Shown here one piece after another: positions 6,579-13,964 of a DNA stretch of 14,782 nucleotides; the stretch's first letter is position 1; each line of letters opens with the position of its first letter. Below the pieces are notes generated by a model that was given only the letters and a program-made list of their open reading frames with translations, had not been told where the DNA came from and made no database searches. Source of the DNA: DASYSA01 sp036003885 (GTDB lineage Bacteria; Acidobacteriota; Blastocatellia; UBA7656); the NCBI GenBank assembly GCA_036003885.1, contig DASYSA010000723.1:1-14782 (forward strand), read 5' to 3'. The position numbers and the translations under genes were made by a program.

Positions 6579-8048
6579 CTACTTGACCCAATAGAGTCGC
6601 AGCTGAAATCTATTCTCGGTGCGGTCAGGCTCGCCCACGCCGTGCCTGAAGATGAGGTGTTGGTATTCGGGCGTTACGCGAAGCTCATTGTGAAGCCACA
6701 CATTCAGGTACGCCGTTAAGCCGGTCATCTCGTTGTGGTCCAGGTTTCGAGCCGGGTCGAACCATTCATACCGGGCTCCAACGACGCTGATGTCATTCAC
6801 GACCCGGATCATGGCTTCGCCGAAAGTGCCGAGGCTCGTGAAGTGACCTCCCGATCCGATAGTGTCTCGGCCCCGCTGGATGCCATAGAGGAAGTTGACC
6901 CTCTTGATTGGGTACCCGACATAGATGCCGAGCCGGTCAAAGTTGTTCTTGAAGAATGGAAGATTGGACAGATCGATCGGCTGGGCAGCCGCTTCCAGGG
7001 CGGAGACGCCGGGACCGACCGCGATCGAGCGGAAGGCCATCGGGTTATTGGCGAAGCTCAGTCTTCTCGAAATGTCAGCGAGGTCGCCGGGTTGCGGCAG
7101 CGCGGTTGCTGCAACACCGGTTCCCGGTGGAAGTAGATCGAGTCTAGGCAGGTACGACCGGCCGTTGTAGTACTGCACCGAGAAGTTGCCCGCCTGGTGG
7201 TGCAGAATCTGATTGAAGAAGAAATTGAAGTCGGGACCGCCTTTGTTGGATTGAGGCAGAGCGGTAGTGACTGGATCCCTTCTACCAAAAGGTTCAAGTT
7301 GGCCGTCTTTGTCCTGTCTGATTCTTATCCCATCAGTTATCTGTAACCTGATGGTGCTTCTCTTGTGGTAGTAGCCTACCGAGCCCCCGGCCTGGTGGAA
7401 GCCATCAGGCGTGAAGAAAGTATCCTGATTGAAGTTGGCGCTTTGAAGCTCATGAATGAAGGGCCGGGTGTCGCACACGACATAGGCTTCCGACCCACCG
7501 AAGCCTTCCTGTGGATGGGGTACCCCGCCGCGAATGTCGATGAACTTGTCGGCATTCCCGTAGGTGAATCTCAGAGTGCCCTCTACTCTCTCGGTGAGCT
7601 CCGTTTCATTGGACTCTTCGGGCCAAAAGGTTACTTTTAAGTTCGAGGAAAAATACTTCGAAATAGGGGCATACCAGAGATACCCTTCGGCCGCGAAGAG
7701 TCTCACTTTTTGGGTTGTGCTGGTTTCGGAGCCGACAGATGTGCGGACTGCGTCGTACCTGGGCTGCAACCGGAAGCCGATGTAGTCAGTCGGCTTGAAG
7801 GGATGATCGCCGCCGGCAGGCTTGCCGATCTCAGTGGGCATTCGAAATCCGGCGGCGCGAAACTGATAACCGGTCTCGTTGAGGCGAGGCGGAGAAGTAT
7901 GACACGTGGAGCATGGCACTCCATACCTGCGAGCGAACATCGGAATCGCCTTTGCCTCCTTCTTCTCAGCGTGAAATGCGAGCGCGGCCAGGGCGACCCC
8001 GGCTGCAACCACACTCAGCTTCTTCACATTGTTTCTCAGTGCAATCAT
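6579..8048 (-). CDS. Exported monoheme c-type cytochrome with predicted outer-membrane beta-barrel (Cyc2-like)
   Basis: This 489-residue protein has a signal peptide (1-34, cleavage after AKA). The mature start IPMFARRYGVPCSTCHTSPP carries one c-type heme motif (C46-S-T-C-H50), followed by PPRLNETGYQFRAAGFRMP. The remaining 400 or so residues are rich in alternating hydrophobic and polar stretches and aromatic girdle residues, with charged loops and no helical membrane segments. The C-terminus ENRFQLRLYWVK looks like a closing beta-strand. A single N-terminal heme directly before a porin-like barrel is the architecture of Cyc2 iron-oxidising outer-membrane cytochromes; family membership is inferred from layout, not alignment. 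The start at 8048 is set by GGAGGAGG 7 nt upstream. An open frame extends 45 codons further but is not protein-like. It lies downstream of the act operon on the same strand, separated by 442 nt and a hairpin. An alternative is an uncharacterised periplasmic cytochrome of similar design. Confidence 0.88.
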   Translation of the reverse strand: MIALRNNVKKLSVVAAGVALAALAFHAEKKEAKAIPMFARRYGVPCSTCHTSPPRLNETGYQFRAAGFRMPTEIGKPAGGDHPFKPTDYIGFRLQPRYDAVRTSVGSETSTTQKVRLFAAEGYLWYAPISKYFSSNLKVTFWPEESNETELTERVEGTLRFTYGNADKFIDIRGGVPHPQEGFGGSEAYVVCDTRPFIHELQSANFNQDTFFTPDGFHQAGGSVGYYHKRSTIRLQITDGIRIRQDKDGQLEPFGRRDPVTTALPQSNKGGPDFNFFFNQILHHQAGNFSVQYYNGRSYLPRLDLLPPGTGVAATALPQPGDLADISRRLSFANNPMAFRSIAVGPGVSALEAAAQPIDLSNLPFFKNNFDRLGIYVGYPIKRVNFLYGIQRGRDTIGSGGHFTSLGTFGEAMIRVVNDISVVGARYEWFDPARNLDHNEMTGLTAYLNVWLHNELRVTPEYQHLIFRHGVGEPDRTENRFQLRLYWVK

Positions 8049-8055
8049 GCTAGGT

Positions 8056-8063
8056 CCTCCTCC
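8056..8063 (-). promoter_or_regulatory. Strong ribosome-binding site fixing the porin start
   Basis: GGAGGAGG on the minus strand, 7 nt before the ATG at 8048, is the best Shine-Dalgarno in the window. It shows that the open frame upstream to 8183 is not translated as part of this protein. Confidence 0.8.
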
Positions 8064-8451
8064 CGATTGATTATGTAAGTGACGGGCATTACTATTCCAA
8101 ACCGGCCACACCTTACTTGACGGCCAACGAAGTCGGCCGGCAGTCGATGGCTGAACTACGAGTGCGGAACAGTGACGCCGCACGTATGTAGATTCGGCTT
8201 AATCACAGGGACGGGACTGGCTCTGGATATCTTTTTAGCGCCCTGGTTTGCCGAGTCTTGTAACCCTTTATGTCACCCTACGGCTCAACCACAAAGCACC
8301 CAATTTGATCTTGGAAAAAGCAACCTCTACGGGTTCGGCAACAATGCGGAATGGGTTTCAGGGCGCAGCCCTTGAAGACCCTGACGCCGAACTAACTGCT
8401 ACCGACGCAAAAAACAAAACTACAAAACAACAGGTTCAAAGAATGCGTGGG

Positions 8452-8485
8452 CCCGCCCAGTAGGGACGGGGAGACCCTACGCGGG
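8452..8485 (-). terminator. Hairpin after actE, probable end of the act operon
   Basis: Two stacked stems form just beyond the actE stop: GTAGGG (8460-8465) with CCCTAC (8475-8480), and CCCGC (8452-8456) with GCGGG (8481-8485), with a 3-nt bulge on one side. On the minus strand a T-rich stretch follows only about 20-45 nt later. This makes it a likely but non-canonical terminator. Confidence 0.45.
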
Positions 8486-8490
8486 TTTCA

Positions 8491-8850
8491 TCACTTCTTT
8501 GCCAACGAGCGAATGCGCGCCACTACGGCGTTGATCTCGTCGTCGGAGAGCTTGCTCTTGAACGAGGGCATGAATTTGCCTTTGCCGTTCTTTATCGTTT
8601 CGGCGATCTGAGCATCGGTGTGCGACCTCTGCCAGTCGGCAGTGGTGAGATCGGGTTGCCCCTTAGACTTCCAATTCGGAAGCCCGGCGCCATCTCTCCC
8701 ATGACATATAGCGCATTTGCTCCCGAACACCGCCGCACCATCAGCAACTGATGGGGTTGTGCGGCTTGACGCCGCAGTTGGTTTGCCGAGCAGCGCAAAA
8801 ACGCTAAGCGTCACCAATGCCGCTGCTATCGAAGCCTTCAGAATCCTCAT
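8491..8850 (-). CDS. actE: Alternative complex III monoheme cytochrome c subunit (ActE-like)
   Basis: This 119-residue exported class I cytochrome c has a signal peptide (residues 1-27), a single heme site C46-A-I-C-H50, and the likely axial methionine M94 in GKFMPSFKSKLSD. The C-terminal helix DDEINAVVARIRSLAKK is typical of the family. It would carry electrons in the periplasm between the complex and a downstream acceptor or donor. In known alternative complex III clusters, the monoheme subunit ActE follows ActD, as here. The start ATG at 8850 has AGGAGG 9 nt upstream. The 64-nt gap from actD and the hairpin after its stop suggest it is the last gene of the operon. Unlike ActE of Rhodothermus marinus, it shows no lipobox. 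It could instead be a free c6-like electron carrier that is merely co-transcribed. Confidence 0.85.
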   Translation of the reverse strand: MRILKASIAAALVTLSVFALLGKPTAASSRTTPSVADGAAVFGSKCAICHGRDGAGLPNWKSKGQPDLTTADWQRSHTDAQIAETIKNGKGKFMPSFKSKLSDDEINAVVARIRSLAKK

Positions 8851-8914
8851 GTGCTATGTCCTCCTGGGTTTTTGATCGCTGATCTCTAAAGGTCTGGTCG
8901 ATGTTCGAAACTGC

Positions 8915-9418
8915 TCAGAGCACCTCGGCGCCTCTTCGAGTCAGCACTTCTTGAGCCGCGCCGACGCGGTCTTCATCCCCCGCGTCAACTACGACTACCG
9001 CCTTACCATCTGCAATCGCGCTATCACACTCCTCTGGTAACGCGCGCCGGAATAATCGGGCTTCGAAGACCATTCGCCCCAGGGTTGAAACGATCGCGCC
9101 CAACGCAGTCATCTCGAATACGATTATGCCGAAGGCCCACGGTGCTACTATGGGCATCCCCCCGGTTACCAGATTCATGCTCCTTGACGTGACAGCGGTG
9201 AGGCCTACCGCCGCCATCGCCCCAATCACCCCGCCTGCTATCGCAAAAATTCCTATTCGGCTCCGTTTGCCATCGAGCCCTTTCTCTATCTCGCCGTGTA
9301 TTGGCTCGGAGGAGAGGAGCGCGACCGATCCCGAGGCGAATCCCTGGCGCCGCAACTCTTCAGTTGCTCCCATTGCGTCCGCGGCCGTGGTGAATATCGC
9401 CAGAACTCTGTTCGCCAT
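8915..9418 (-). CDS. actD: Alternative complex III membrane subunit ActD (DUF3341)
   Basis: This 167-residue subunit of the quinol:electron-acceptor oxidoreductase has an N-terminal ferredoxin-like region (VLAIFTTAADAMGATEELRRQGF) that leads into two membrane helices (about 56-78 and 91-117). The diagnostic GGMPIVAPWAFGIIVFEMTALGA sits in the second, followed by a cytoplasmic tail ending QEVLTRRGAEVL. No cofactor site is present; in solved complexes ActD packs beside the NrfD-like subunit. The start is ATG at 9418, with AGGAG at 9429-9433 inside the end of actC. A TTG at 9427 is in frame but has only 1 nt between the Shine-Dalgarno and the start. The 5-nt gap to actC implies tight translational linkage. 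Confidence 0.92.
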   Translation of the reverse strand: MANRVLAIFTTAADAMGATEELRRQGFASGSVALLSSEPIHGEIEKGLDGKRSRIGIFAIAGGVIGAMAAVGLTAVTSRSMNLVTGGMPIVAPWAFGIIVFEMTALGAIVSTLGRMVFEARLFRRALPEECDSAIADGKAVVVVDAGDEDRVGAAQEVLTRRGAEVL

Positions 9419-9423
9419 TCTCT

Positions 9424-10809
9424 TCAATCTCCTGTAGCGGTAGCCGTTTTAGGAAGTTTGAGCTTGTGTTGAGTGGCCCCTGGAGGTGCGGGCCCGCGCC
9501 CCTCCTTGTATTCCCAGACCGCGACTATCGGGAAGAGTTTGGTAAAGACCGCATACAGCAGCACGAAGTACCCGAACGTTCCCACCAGCAGGACTACTTC
9601 GACCCAGGTTGGCTTGTAGCTGCCCCAATTGAAACTCAGCCTCGGGTGAGCGAGCGTCGGCACGATGATCAGGAATCGCTCCATCCACATCCCCGCTACA
9701 ATGCAGATCGACGCGATGACCGTTCCCGCTATTGTCCGCAGCCGCTTGAATGCAAGTATTGGCATCGGGATCGCGAAACAGCACACGACCATTCCCCAGA
9801 ACATCGGGGAATACGGCCCGCTCACCTTTGACTGAAATATTGCCTTCTCCGAGGGCTCGTTGCCGTACCATGTTGTCAGGTACTCAGCAAAGGTGAAGTA
9901 GAACCAGATCATGCTCATCGTCAGCAGCAGCAGTCCAAGATTGTTGAAATGCAGGGGACGCAGGTACTCCTCCAGGTGAAACACCTTTCGAATAATCGCC
10001 ATCGCCAGTATCAGCGCGGCTATCCCCGAAAATATCGCCCCGGCCACAAAGTAGGGCCCGAAGATGGTTGAGTGCCACATCGGCTGGATCGCCATCGCGA
10101 AGTCCCACGACACGATCGTGTGCACGCTCACTGCTACCGGAATGATGATGACCGCCATGATCTGTACGGCCTTCTCAAGACGGGCCCACTGAAGCTGAGT
10201 GCCTTGCCACCCGAGGCTCAGCAGTCCGTAGATCTTCCGTCGCAGGCCGCGCGACCTTGCTCGCACCAGGGCCAGATCCGGAATCAGCGGCAGGTAGAGG
10301 TAGATTACGGAGCCAAGCAGGTAGGCGTTTATGGCGAAGAAGTCCCACAGCAGCGGCGACCTGTAGTTGGGCCACAGGCCTCTCTCGTTTGGATATGGCG
10401 CAAGCCAATAGAACAGCCACGGTTTTCCAAGGTGTACGATCGGGAACATGGCGCCTATCATCAACGCAAAGACCGTGATCGCCTCGGCGCAACGTGTGAC
10501 CGGTCTGCGCCACTCGGCTCCCGTCACGCGCAGTATTGCGGATATCAGTGTGCCCGCGTGCGAAATTCCGATCCAGAAGACGAAGTTGGTTATGTCGAAG
10601 GCCCAATAGACGGGTCTATTCAGGCCCCACACTCCTATCCCGCGAGACACCTGGTAGGCGAACGCGAGGATCCCTGCCAAAAACACAAGGCCGCTGACGA
10701 CGACCGTGATGATCCAGCCGCGCCCGGTCTTCATGACGGGCCGCAGCAAATCGCCATTGATCGCGGCATCGCTCGGTTGGTCGGAAAAGGTTAACTCTTG
10801 ACTGTTCAT
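9424..10809 (-). CDS. actC: Alternative complex III quinol-binding subunit ActC (NrfD/PsrC-like)
   Basis: This 461-residue polytopic inner-membrane protein of the NrfD/PsrC family has about ten helices. The stretches NRPVYWAFDITNFVFWIGISHAG, WRRPVTRCAEAITVFALMIGAMFPIVHLGKPW and the paired VAVSVHTIVSWDFAMAIQPMWHSTIFGPYFVAGAI carry the His, Asp and Trp residues expected around the quinol site and the proton path. It oxidises (or, in reverse, reduces) menaquinone or ubiquinone and passes electrons to the Fe-S subunit. The start is ATG at 10809, giving normal ActC length. The frame stays open for another 110 codons through the end of actB2, but that extension reads as unconserved charged sequence. 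The Shine-Dalgarno is weak. The 77-nt gap to actB2 contains a 7-bp inverted repeat (10841-10847 with 10877-10883). No second NrfD gene (actF) is present in the window. Confidence 0.93.
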   Translation of the reverse strand: MNSQELTFSDQPSDAAINGDLLRPVMKTGRGWIITVVVSGLVFLAGILAFAYQVSRGIGVWGLNRPVYWAFDITNFVFWIGISHAGTLISAILRVTGAEWRRPVTRCAEAITVFALMIGAMFPIVHLGKPWLFYWLAPYPNERGLWPNYRSPLLWDFFAINAYLLGSVIYLYLPLIPDLALVRARSRGLRRKIYGLLSLGWQGTQLQWARLEKAVQIMAVIIIPVAVSVHTIVSWDFAMAIQPMWHSTIFGPYFVAGAIFSGIAALILAMAIIRKVFHLEEYLRPLHFNNLGLLLLTMSMIWFYFTFAEYLTTWYGNEPSEKAIFQSKVSGPYSPMFWGMVVCCFAIPMPILAFKRLRTIAGTVIASICIVAGMWMERFLIIVPTLAHPRLSFNWGSYKPTWVEVVLLVGTFGYFVLLYAVFTKLFPIVAVWEYKEGRGPAPPGATQHKLKLPKTATATGD

Positions 10810-10886
10810 GCTCTTACCGTAGCCGCCTATTGTTTGCGTCTGAGGTCCAAACCAGTCCGGGGCCACGCGACTTTCCGACCTCAAAT

Positions 10887-11618
10887 CTAGGTGTCGTCTC
10901 TTCTGCTCAAATAGGTCACTCGCGGTTTCGTCCCAAGGTCTTCCAATAACTTCGTCCCACGACTGCTTCTGGATAGGCGGGCGACTTCGCTCGTCGGATC
11001 TGCCATATTGCCAAATGACATAGCCTTTGTCGGGCATGATTGAACGCAGGCGGGCACGACGTCCCCATCGGAGACCGGACGCCCCGCGTCCTTTGCCTTC
11101 TCCTCGCCTTTTCGAATCCGTTGTATACAGAAGGTGCACTTCTCCATCACGCCCGTGGTGCGCACGCTGACTTCCGGGTTCAGCGATTTGGACAACGGAT
11201 CAGGCCACACCGGGTCGAAGAAGTTGAAGAAGCGCACGGTGTAGGGACAGTTGTTGGCGCAATAACGCGTCCCGACGCAGCGGTTGTACACCTGGGCATT
11301 CAAACCCTCTTCGGTGTGATAGGTCGCGTACACCGGGCACACCGGCTCGCAGGGTGCCTCGTCGCACTGCTGGCACAGCACCGGCATGAAGCGCACTCGA
11401 ACGTCGGGGAACTCGCCCTCAAAGTATCGTTCGACGCGAATCCAATTGATGGATCGGCTGCGCGCGGATTCTTCAGGACCGGCAATGCGTATGTTGTTCT
11501 CGGCGTGGCAAGCGACTACACAGGCCTCGCAGCCTGTGCAGCGGTCGAGGTCGATCACCATTCCCCACTGCGGTTTCTGAGTCTGTTTTGCCTCTGTTGC
11601 AGTTGTCGTTTCACTCAT
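10887..11618 (-). CDS. actB2: Alternative complex III iron-sulfur subunit (ActB2, ferredoxin-like domain as a separate protein)
   Basis: This 243-residue four-cluster ferredoxin-type subunit forms the electron wire between ActC and the hemes. Cysteine groups: C27-x2-C30-x2-C33-x3-C37; C82-x2-C85-x4-C90-x3-C94; C114-x5-C120-x3-C124; C161-x2-C164; and C191-x3-C195. In the third group, CVGTRYCANNCP, Thr117 stands where dimethyl-sulfoxide-reductase-type subunits have Cys. That predicts one [3Fe-4S] cluster beside three [4Fe-4S], the set known for ActB. The protein has no signal peptide; it probably crosses the membrane with the Tat-targeted ActB1. Its ATG (11616-11618) overlaps the actB1 TGA by 4 nt (ATGA), and GGAG lies 8 nt upstream, so translation is coupled. 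In Rhodothermus marinus B1 and B2 are one fused polypeptide; here they are split. Confidence 0.93.
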   Translation of the reverse strand: MSETTTATEAKQTQKPQWGMVIDLDRCTGCEACVVACHAENNIRIAGPEESARSRSINWIRVERYFEGEFPDVRVRFMPVLCQQCDEAPCEPVCPVYATYHTEEGLNAQVYNRCVGTRYCANNCPYTVRFFNFFDPVWPDPLSKSLNPEVSVRTTGVMEKCTFCIQRIRKGEEKAKDAGRPVSDGDVVPACVQSCPTKAMSFGNMADPTSEVARLSRSSRGTKLLEDLGTKPRVTYLSRRDDT

Positions 11619-13897
11619 CTCTTTATCTCCGGCCGCTCGGGAAGTGATGTGCCGAACCGAATGAGTTGTCCTTCATCGCTGACTCTCGAGACTCTGGCTC
11701 TGATTGCCAGTGCTCCCGCCGTCGAGTTTGCAGGAAGCGGACTGAGCAAGGCCGCGTTCACGCCTCTCTTTCCAGCATAGCGGCCGAACCCCTCATGGCC
11801 CTGGCCGTACGGCATTGCTATCACCTCCGGCCGAATCGGGGGATACAGCACCGCCGGCGCCCTGACCGATCCCTGGGAGGTATGCACTTCGACCATGTCC
11901 CCATCGGCAATGCCAAGGGAGCCGGCAGTCTTCGGGTTAATCTCAACCCAACTTCCCCAAATGACGGAGGTCATCGGGTCCGGCAGTTCCTGGAGCCAGG
12001 GTAGGTTGGCGTGCTCTCCCAGGCCGAGCGTTGCGTGCTCGTACACCAGCAGCTCAAGTGGAAAGTCGCCTTCTCCTTGCTTCTTTGACAGAAGACCGTC
12101 AATCTCAGCCACGACCTCGCTCGAACGAGTTGAAGATTCAGTTTCGGGGCCATGGTCATCGAACATCGGCTCGCGACCCGGAGTTGCAGCTCCTCGCGGT
12201 GACCCTTCGGCGATCCAAACACCTCGTTCGGCGAAAGCTGTCCAGAAATCTTCGGGAGAGTCGACGGTGATTGAGCTGCCTGGGGCCTTCGCCAGTTCGG
12301 CAGCAGCCCGCCTGGTCATTTCTTCTGCCGATCCGATGGGCAACTGAATCTCAAGCTGCTGGCCAACCTCAATCAGGACATCTGCTGTCGGGCGCGTGTT
12401 GAACTCGGGCTTAACCACCGGTTGCATGAGACCGACAGCCGGCTCACCCTTCCACGAACTGGTCGGTCTTAGGTCCCAACTTTCGAGGAAGCTGTGATCG
12501 GGTAAGATCAGGTCTGCTAACTGGGCGGTCTCATCCTTGAATGAGGAGAAGCTGACGATCAACGGGATGCTGTTGAGTGTCTCCGCCGTCCACGGTGAAG
12601 AGTAGGCCAGGTTCAGGTTATGGATCAGAAGTGCGCTGATTTGGCCGCCGGCCAGGTTCTTTCGGGTGACCGGCTTCCAGATAGCCGGTTTGGCAGCCCG
12701 CCATTTGGCAAATGGGTCAATCGAAGGGCCCACTTCGAGGAGCACCCCTCCTGGCTTGTTCCGGTTGCCGACAAGCTCATTCAGGAAATGGATCGCCTTG
12801 AAGTTTTTGAGGCTCGCCTCGGCGTCTGTTCCAGTCTGAACAAGCGTCGTTCCCCAACCGATCGCCAGCGCGGGCTGTGATGCCGCGAACTCGCGGGCGA
12901 TCCGGATGATCGTTTGAGCCGGGATTCCCGTTTGCTCTGCGGTCGCCTCCGGCGCATAGCGTTCGAGCTTCGCCTCGGGCGACGTGGCGCTCCCAACTTG
13001 GGAGGAGTTCAAATCCGGCACCTGCGCGGGCAGCGGCGAACTCTTCATCAGGCCTTCACGAACTATGACCTGAGCTATGCCGAGCGCAACCATACCCTCG
13101 GTGCCGACCTTCGCCGGCAGCCACTCGTCGGCGCTCGCTCCCGTGAGCGACATTCGGGGTTCGATCTGGACTAACTTGCCGCGCGCGGGTGCCCGGCGAA
13201 ATTCGCCATAGGCGAGCGAGTACATAACCGGTGAATGCCACGTCTCCAGGAATCGAGCACCGAAAGAGAGCAGATATCTGGCGTAGCCGATGTCGAAGGC
13301 GGGAATTCTTCGGGTCTGGTAAGCGGCTTCGTAACCAGAGAGAGTCCATTGTTCGTTGAACATCTCCCCGTCGAGAAGCGAAGTCGCTCCGTACGCGGAC
13401 ATCAGCGATTCCGCCGCCAGACCGGTAACGCCTGTGGCGTCGGCGGATGCGTAGACAACCGAAGCGGCCCGGTTCTGCGCTTTTATTTCGCGCAGCTTCG
13501 AGGCGAGTGCGCCTATCGCCTCATCCCAGGTGATCTCTTCGAACTCTGGTTGCTGTCCTCGATTTCCCTTTCGTCTCAAGGGGGACCTGATGCGGTCGGG
13601 ATTGTACAACACTTGAAGTCCGGCCTGACCCCGAGCGCACAGAGCGCCCAGGTTGACCGGATGGAGTGGGTTGCCCTCAATCTTGTTTGCCTTGTGCTCT
13701 CGTGTTCGAACTGCGATGCCGCAGCCGGCGGGGCACATGCCGCAGACGGTTGCCTTCGAATAGTCTATGCCGGGTATGTACTCTTCGTCAGGGATGAGCG
13801 CGGGAATCAGTTTCTCTTCCGGATGGCCACACGCACCGAGCACTGACGCGGTTGCCGCGCCGAGGCTGGTCAGGATAATGAAGTTACGGCGTTTCAT
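11615..13897 (-). CDS. actB1: Alternative complex III molybdopterin-oxidoreductase-like subunit (ActB1)
   Basis: This 760-residue protein of the molybdopterin oxidoreductase fold is predicted to face the periplasm. The N-terminus MKRRNFIILTSLGAATASVL has a twin-arginine-type signal and runs into L-G-A-C23, a possible lipobox. Next come C52-x2-C55-x3-C59-x27-C87, the classical [4Fe-4S] spacing, within VCGMCPAGCGIAVRTREHKANKIEGNPLHPVNLGALCARGQ. The central domains and a C-terminal dinucleotide-binding-like domain (ending near YGQGHEGFGRYAGKRG) follow. These five are the only cysteines. No Cys or Sec molybdenum ligand is seen in the expected region (about 140-200), so molybdenum catalysis is unlikely, as in ActB and QrcB. 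Retention of all four Fe-S ligands is notable, because B1 of the best-known complex lacks cofactors. The start ATG at 13897 follows ActA by 67 nt with a weak Shine-Dalgarno. Confidence 0.93.
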   Translation of the reverse strand: MKRRNFIILTSLGAATASVLGACGHPEEKLIPALIPDEEYIPGIDYSKATVCGMCPAGCGIAVRTREHKANKIEGNPLHPVNLGALCARGQAGLQVLYNPDRIRSPLRRKGNRGQQPEFEEITWDEAIGALASKLREIKAQNRAASVVYASADATGVTGLAAESLMSAYGATSLLDGEMFNEQWTLSGYEAAYQTRRIPAFDIGYARYLLSFGARFLETWHSPVMYSLAYGEFRRAPARGKLVQIEPRMSLTGASADEWLPAKVGTEGMVALGIAQVIVREGLMKSSPLPAQVPDLNSSQVGSATSPEAKLERYAPEATAEQTGIPAQTIIRIAREFAASQPALAIGWGTTLVQTGTDAEASLKNFKAIHFLNELVGNRNKPGGVLLEVGPSIDPFAKWRAAKPAIWKPVTRKNLAGGQISALLIHNLNLAYSSPWTAETLNSIPLIVSFSSFKDETAQLADLILPDHSFLESWDLRPTSSWKGEPAVGLMQPVVKPEFNTRPTADVLIEVGQQLEIQLPIGSAEEMTRRAAAELAKAPGSSITVDSPEDFWTAFAERGVWIAEGSPRGAATPGREPMFDDHGPETESSTRSSEVVAEIDGLLSKKQGEGDFPLELLVYEHATLGLGEHANLPWLQELPDPMTSVIWGSWVEINPKTAGSLGIADGDMVEVHTSQGSVRAPAVLYPPIRPEVIAMPYGQGHEGFGRYAGKRGVNAALLSPLPANSTAGALAIRARVSRVSDEGQLIRFGTSLPERPEIKR

Positions 13898-13964
13898 CTT
13901 GGCTGTTTCTCAGCGCGGTGAAGGTCGAACCCACGGTTCTAACTGTTCACCATTCGTCATTTCG

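Larger units (their letters stand above)
8049..8490. other. 442-bp intergenic region between actE and the porin gene
   Basis: I see no convincing gene here: short open frames on either strand lack ribosome-binding sites and conserved-looking sequence. It holds the actE-proximal hairpin (8452-8485), an AT-rich stretch (8408-8432) and a second small hairpin. In the latter, TTCAGGGC (8357-8364) pairs with GCCCTTGAA (8368-8376), with one bulged T and a 3-nt loop. The promoter of the porin gene should lie here, but no -35/-10 pair with good spacing is recognisable, and an unrecognised small RNA cannot be excluded. Confidence 0.5.

Noticed and set aside
8049..8183. N-terminal extension of the porin gene to 8183
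   Set aside because: The extension has no signal-peptide character, and a strong ribosome-binding site plus signal peptide start at 8048.
10072..10794. 240-codon open frame on the plus strand opposite actC
   Set aside because: Composition (many His, Arg, Gln, Asp) is the typical antisense shadow of a membrane-protein gene; no start signal or family resemblance.
10810..11139. 110-codon N-terminal extension of actC overlapping actB2
   Set aside because: It is the out-of-frame shadow of a well-conserved Fe-S gene, and ActC length and its hydrophobic start fit the ATG at 10809.
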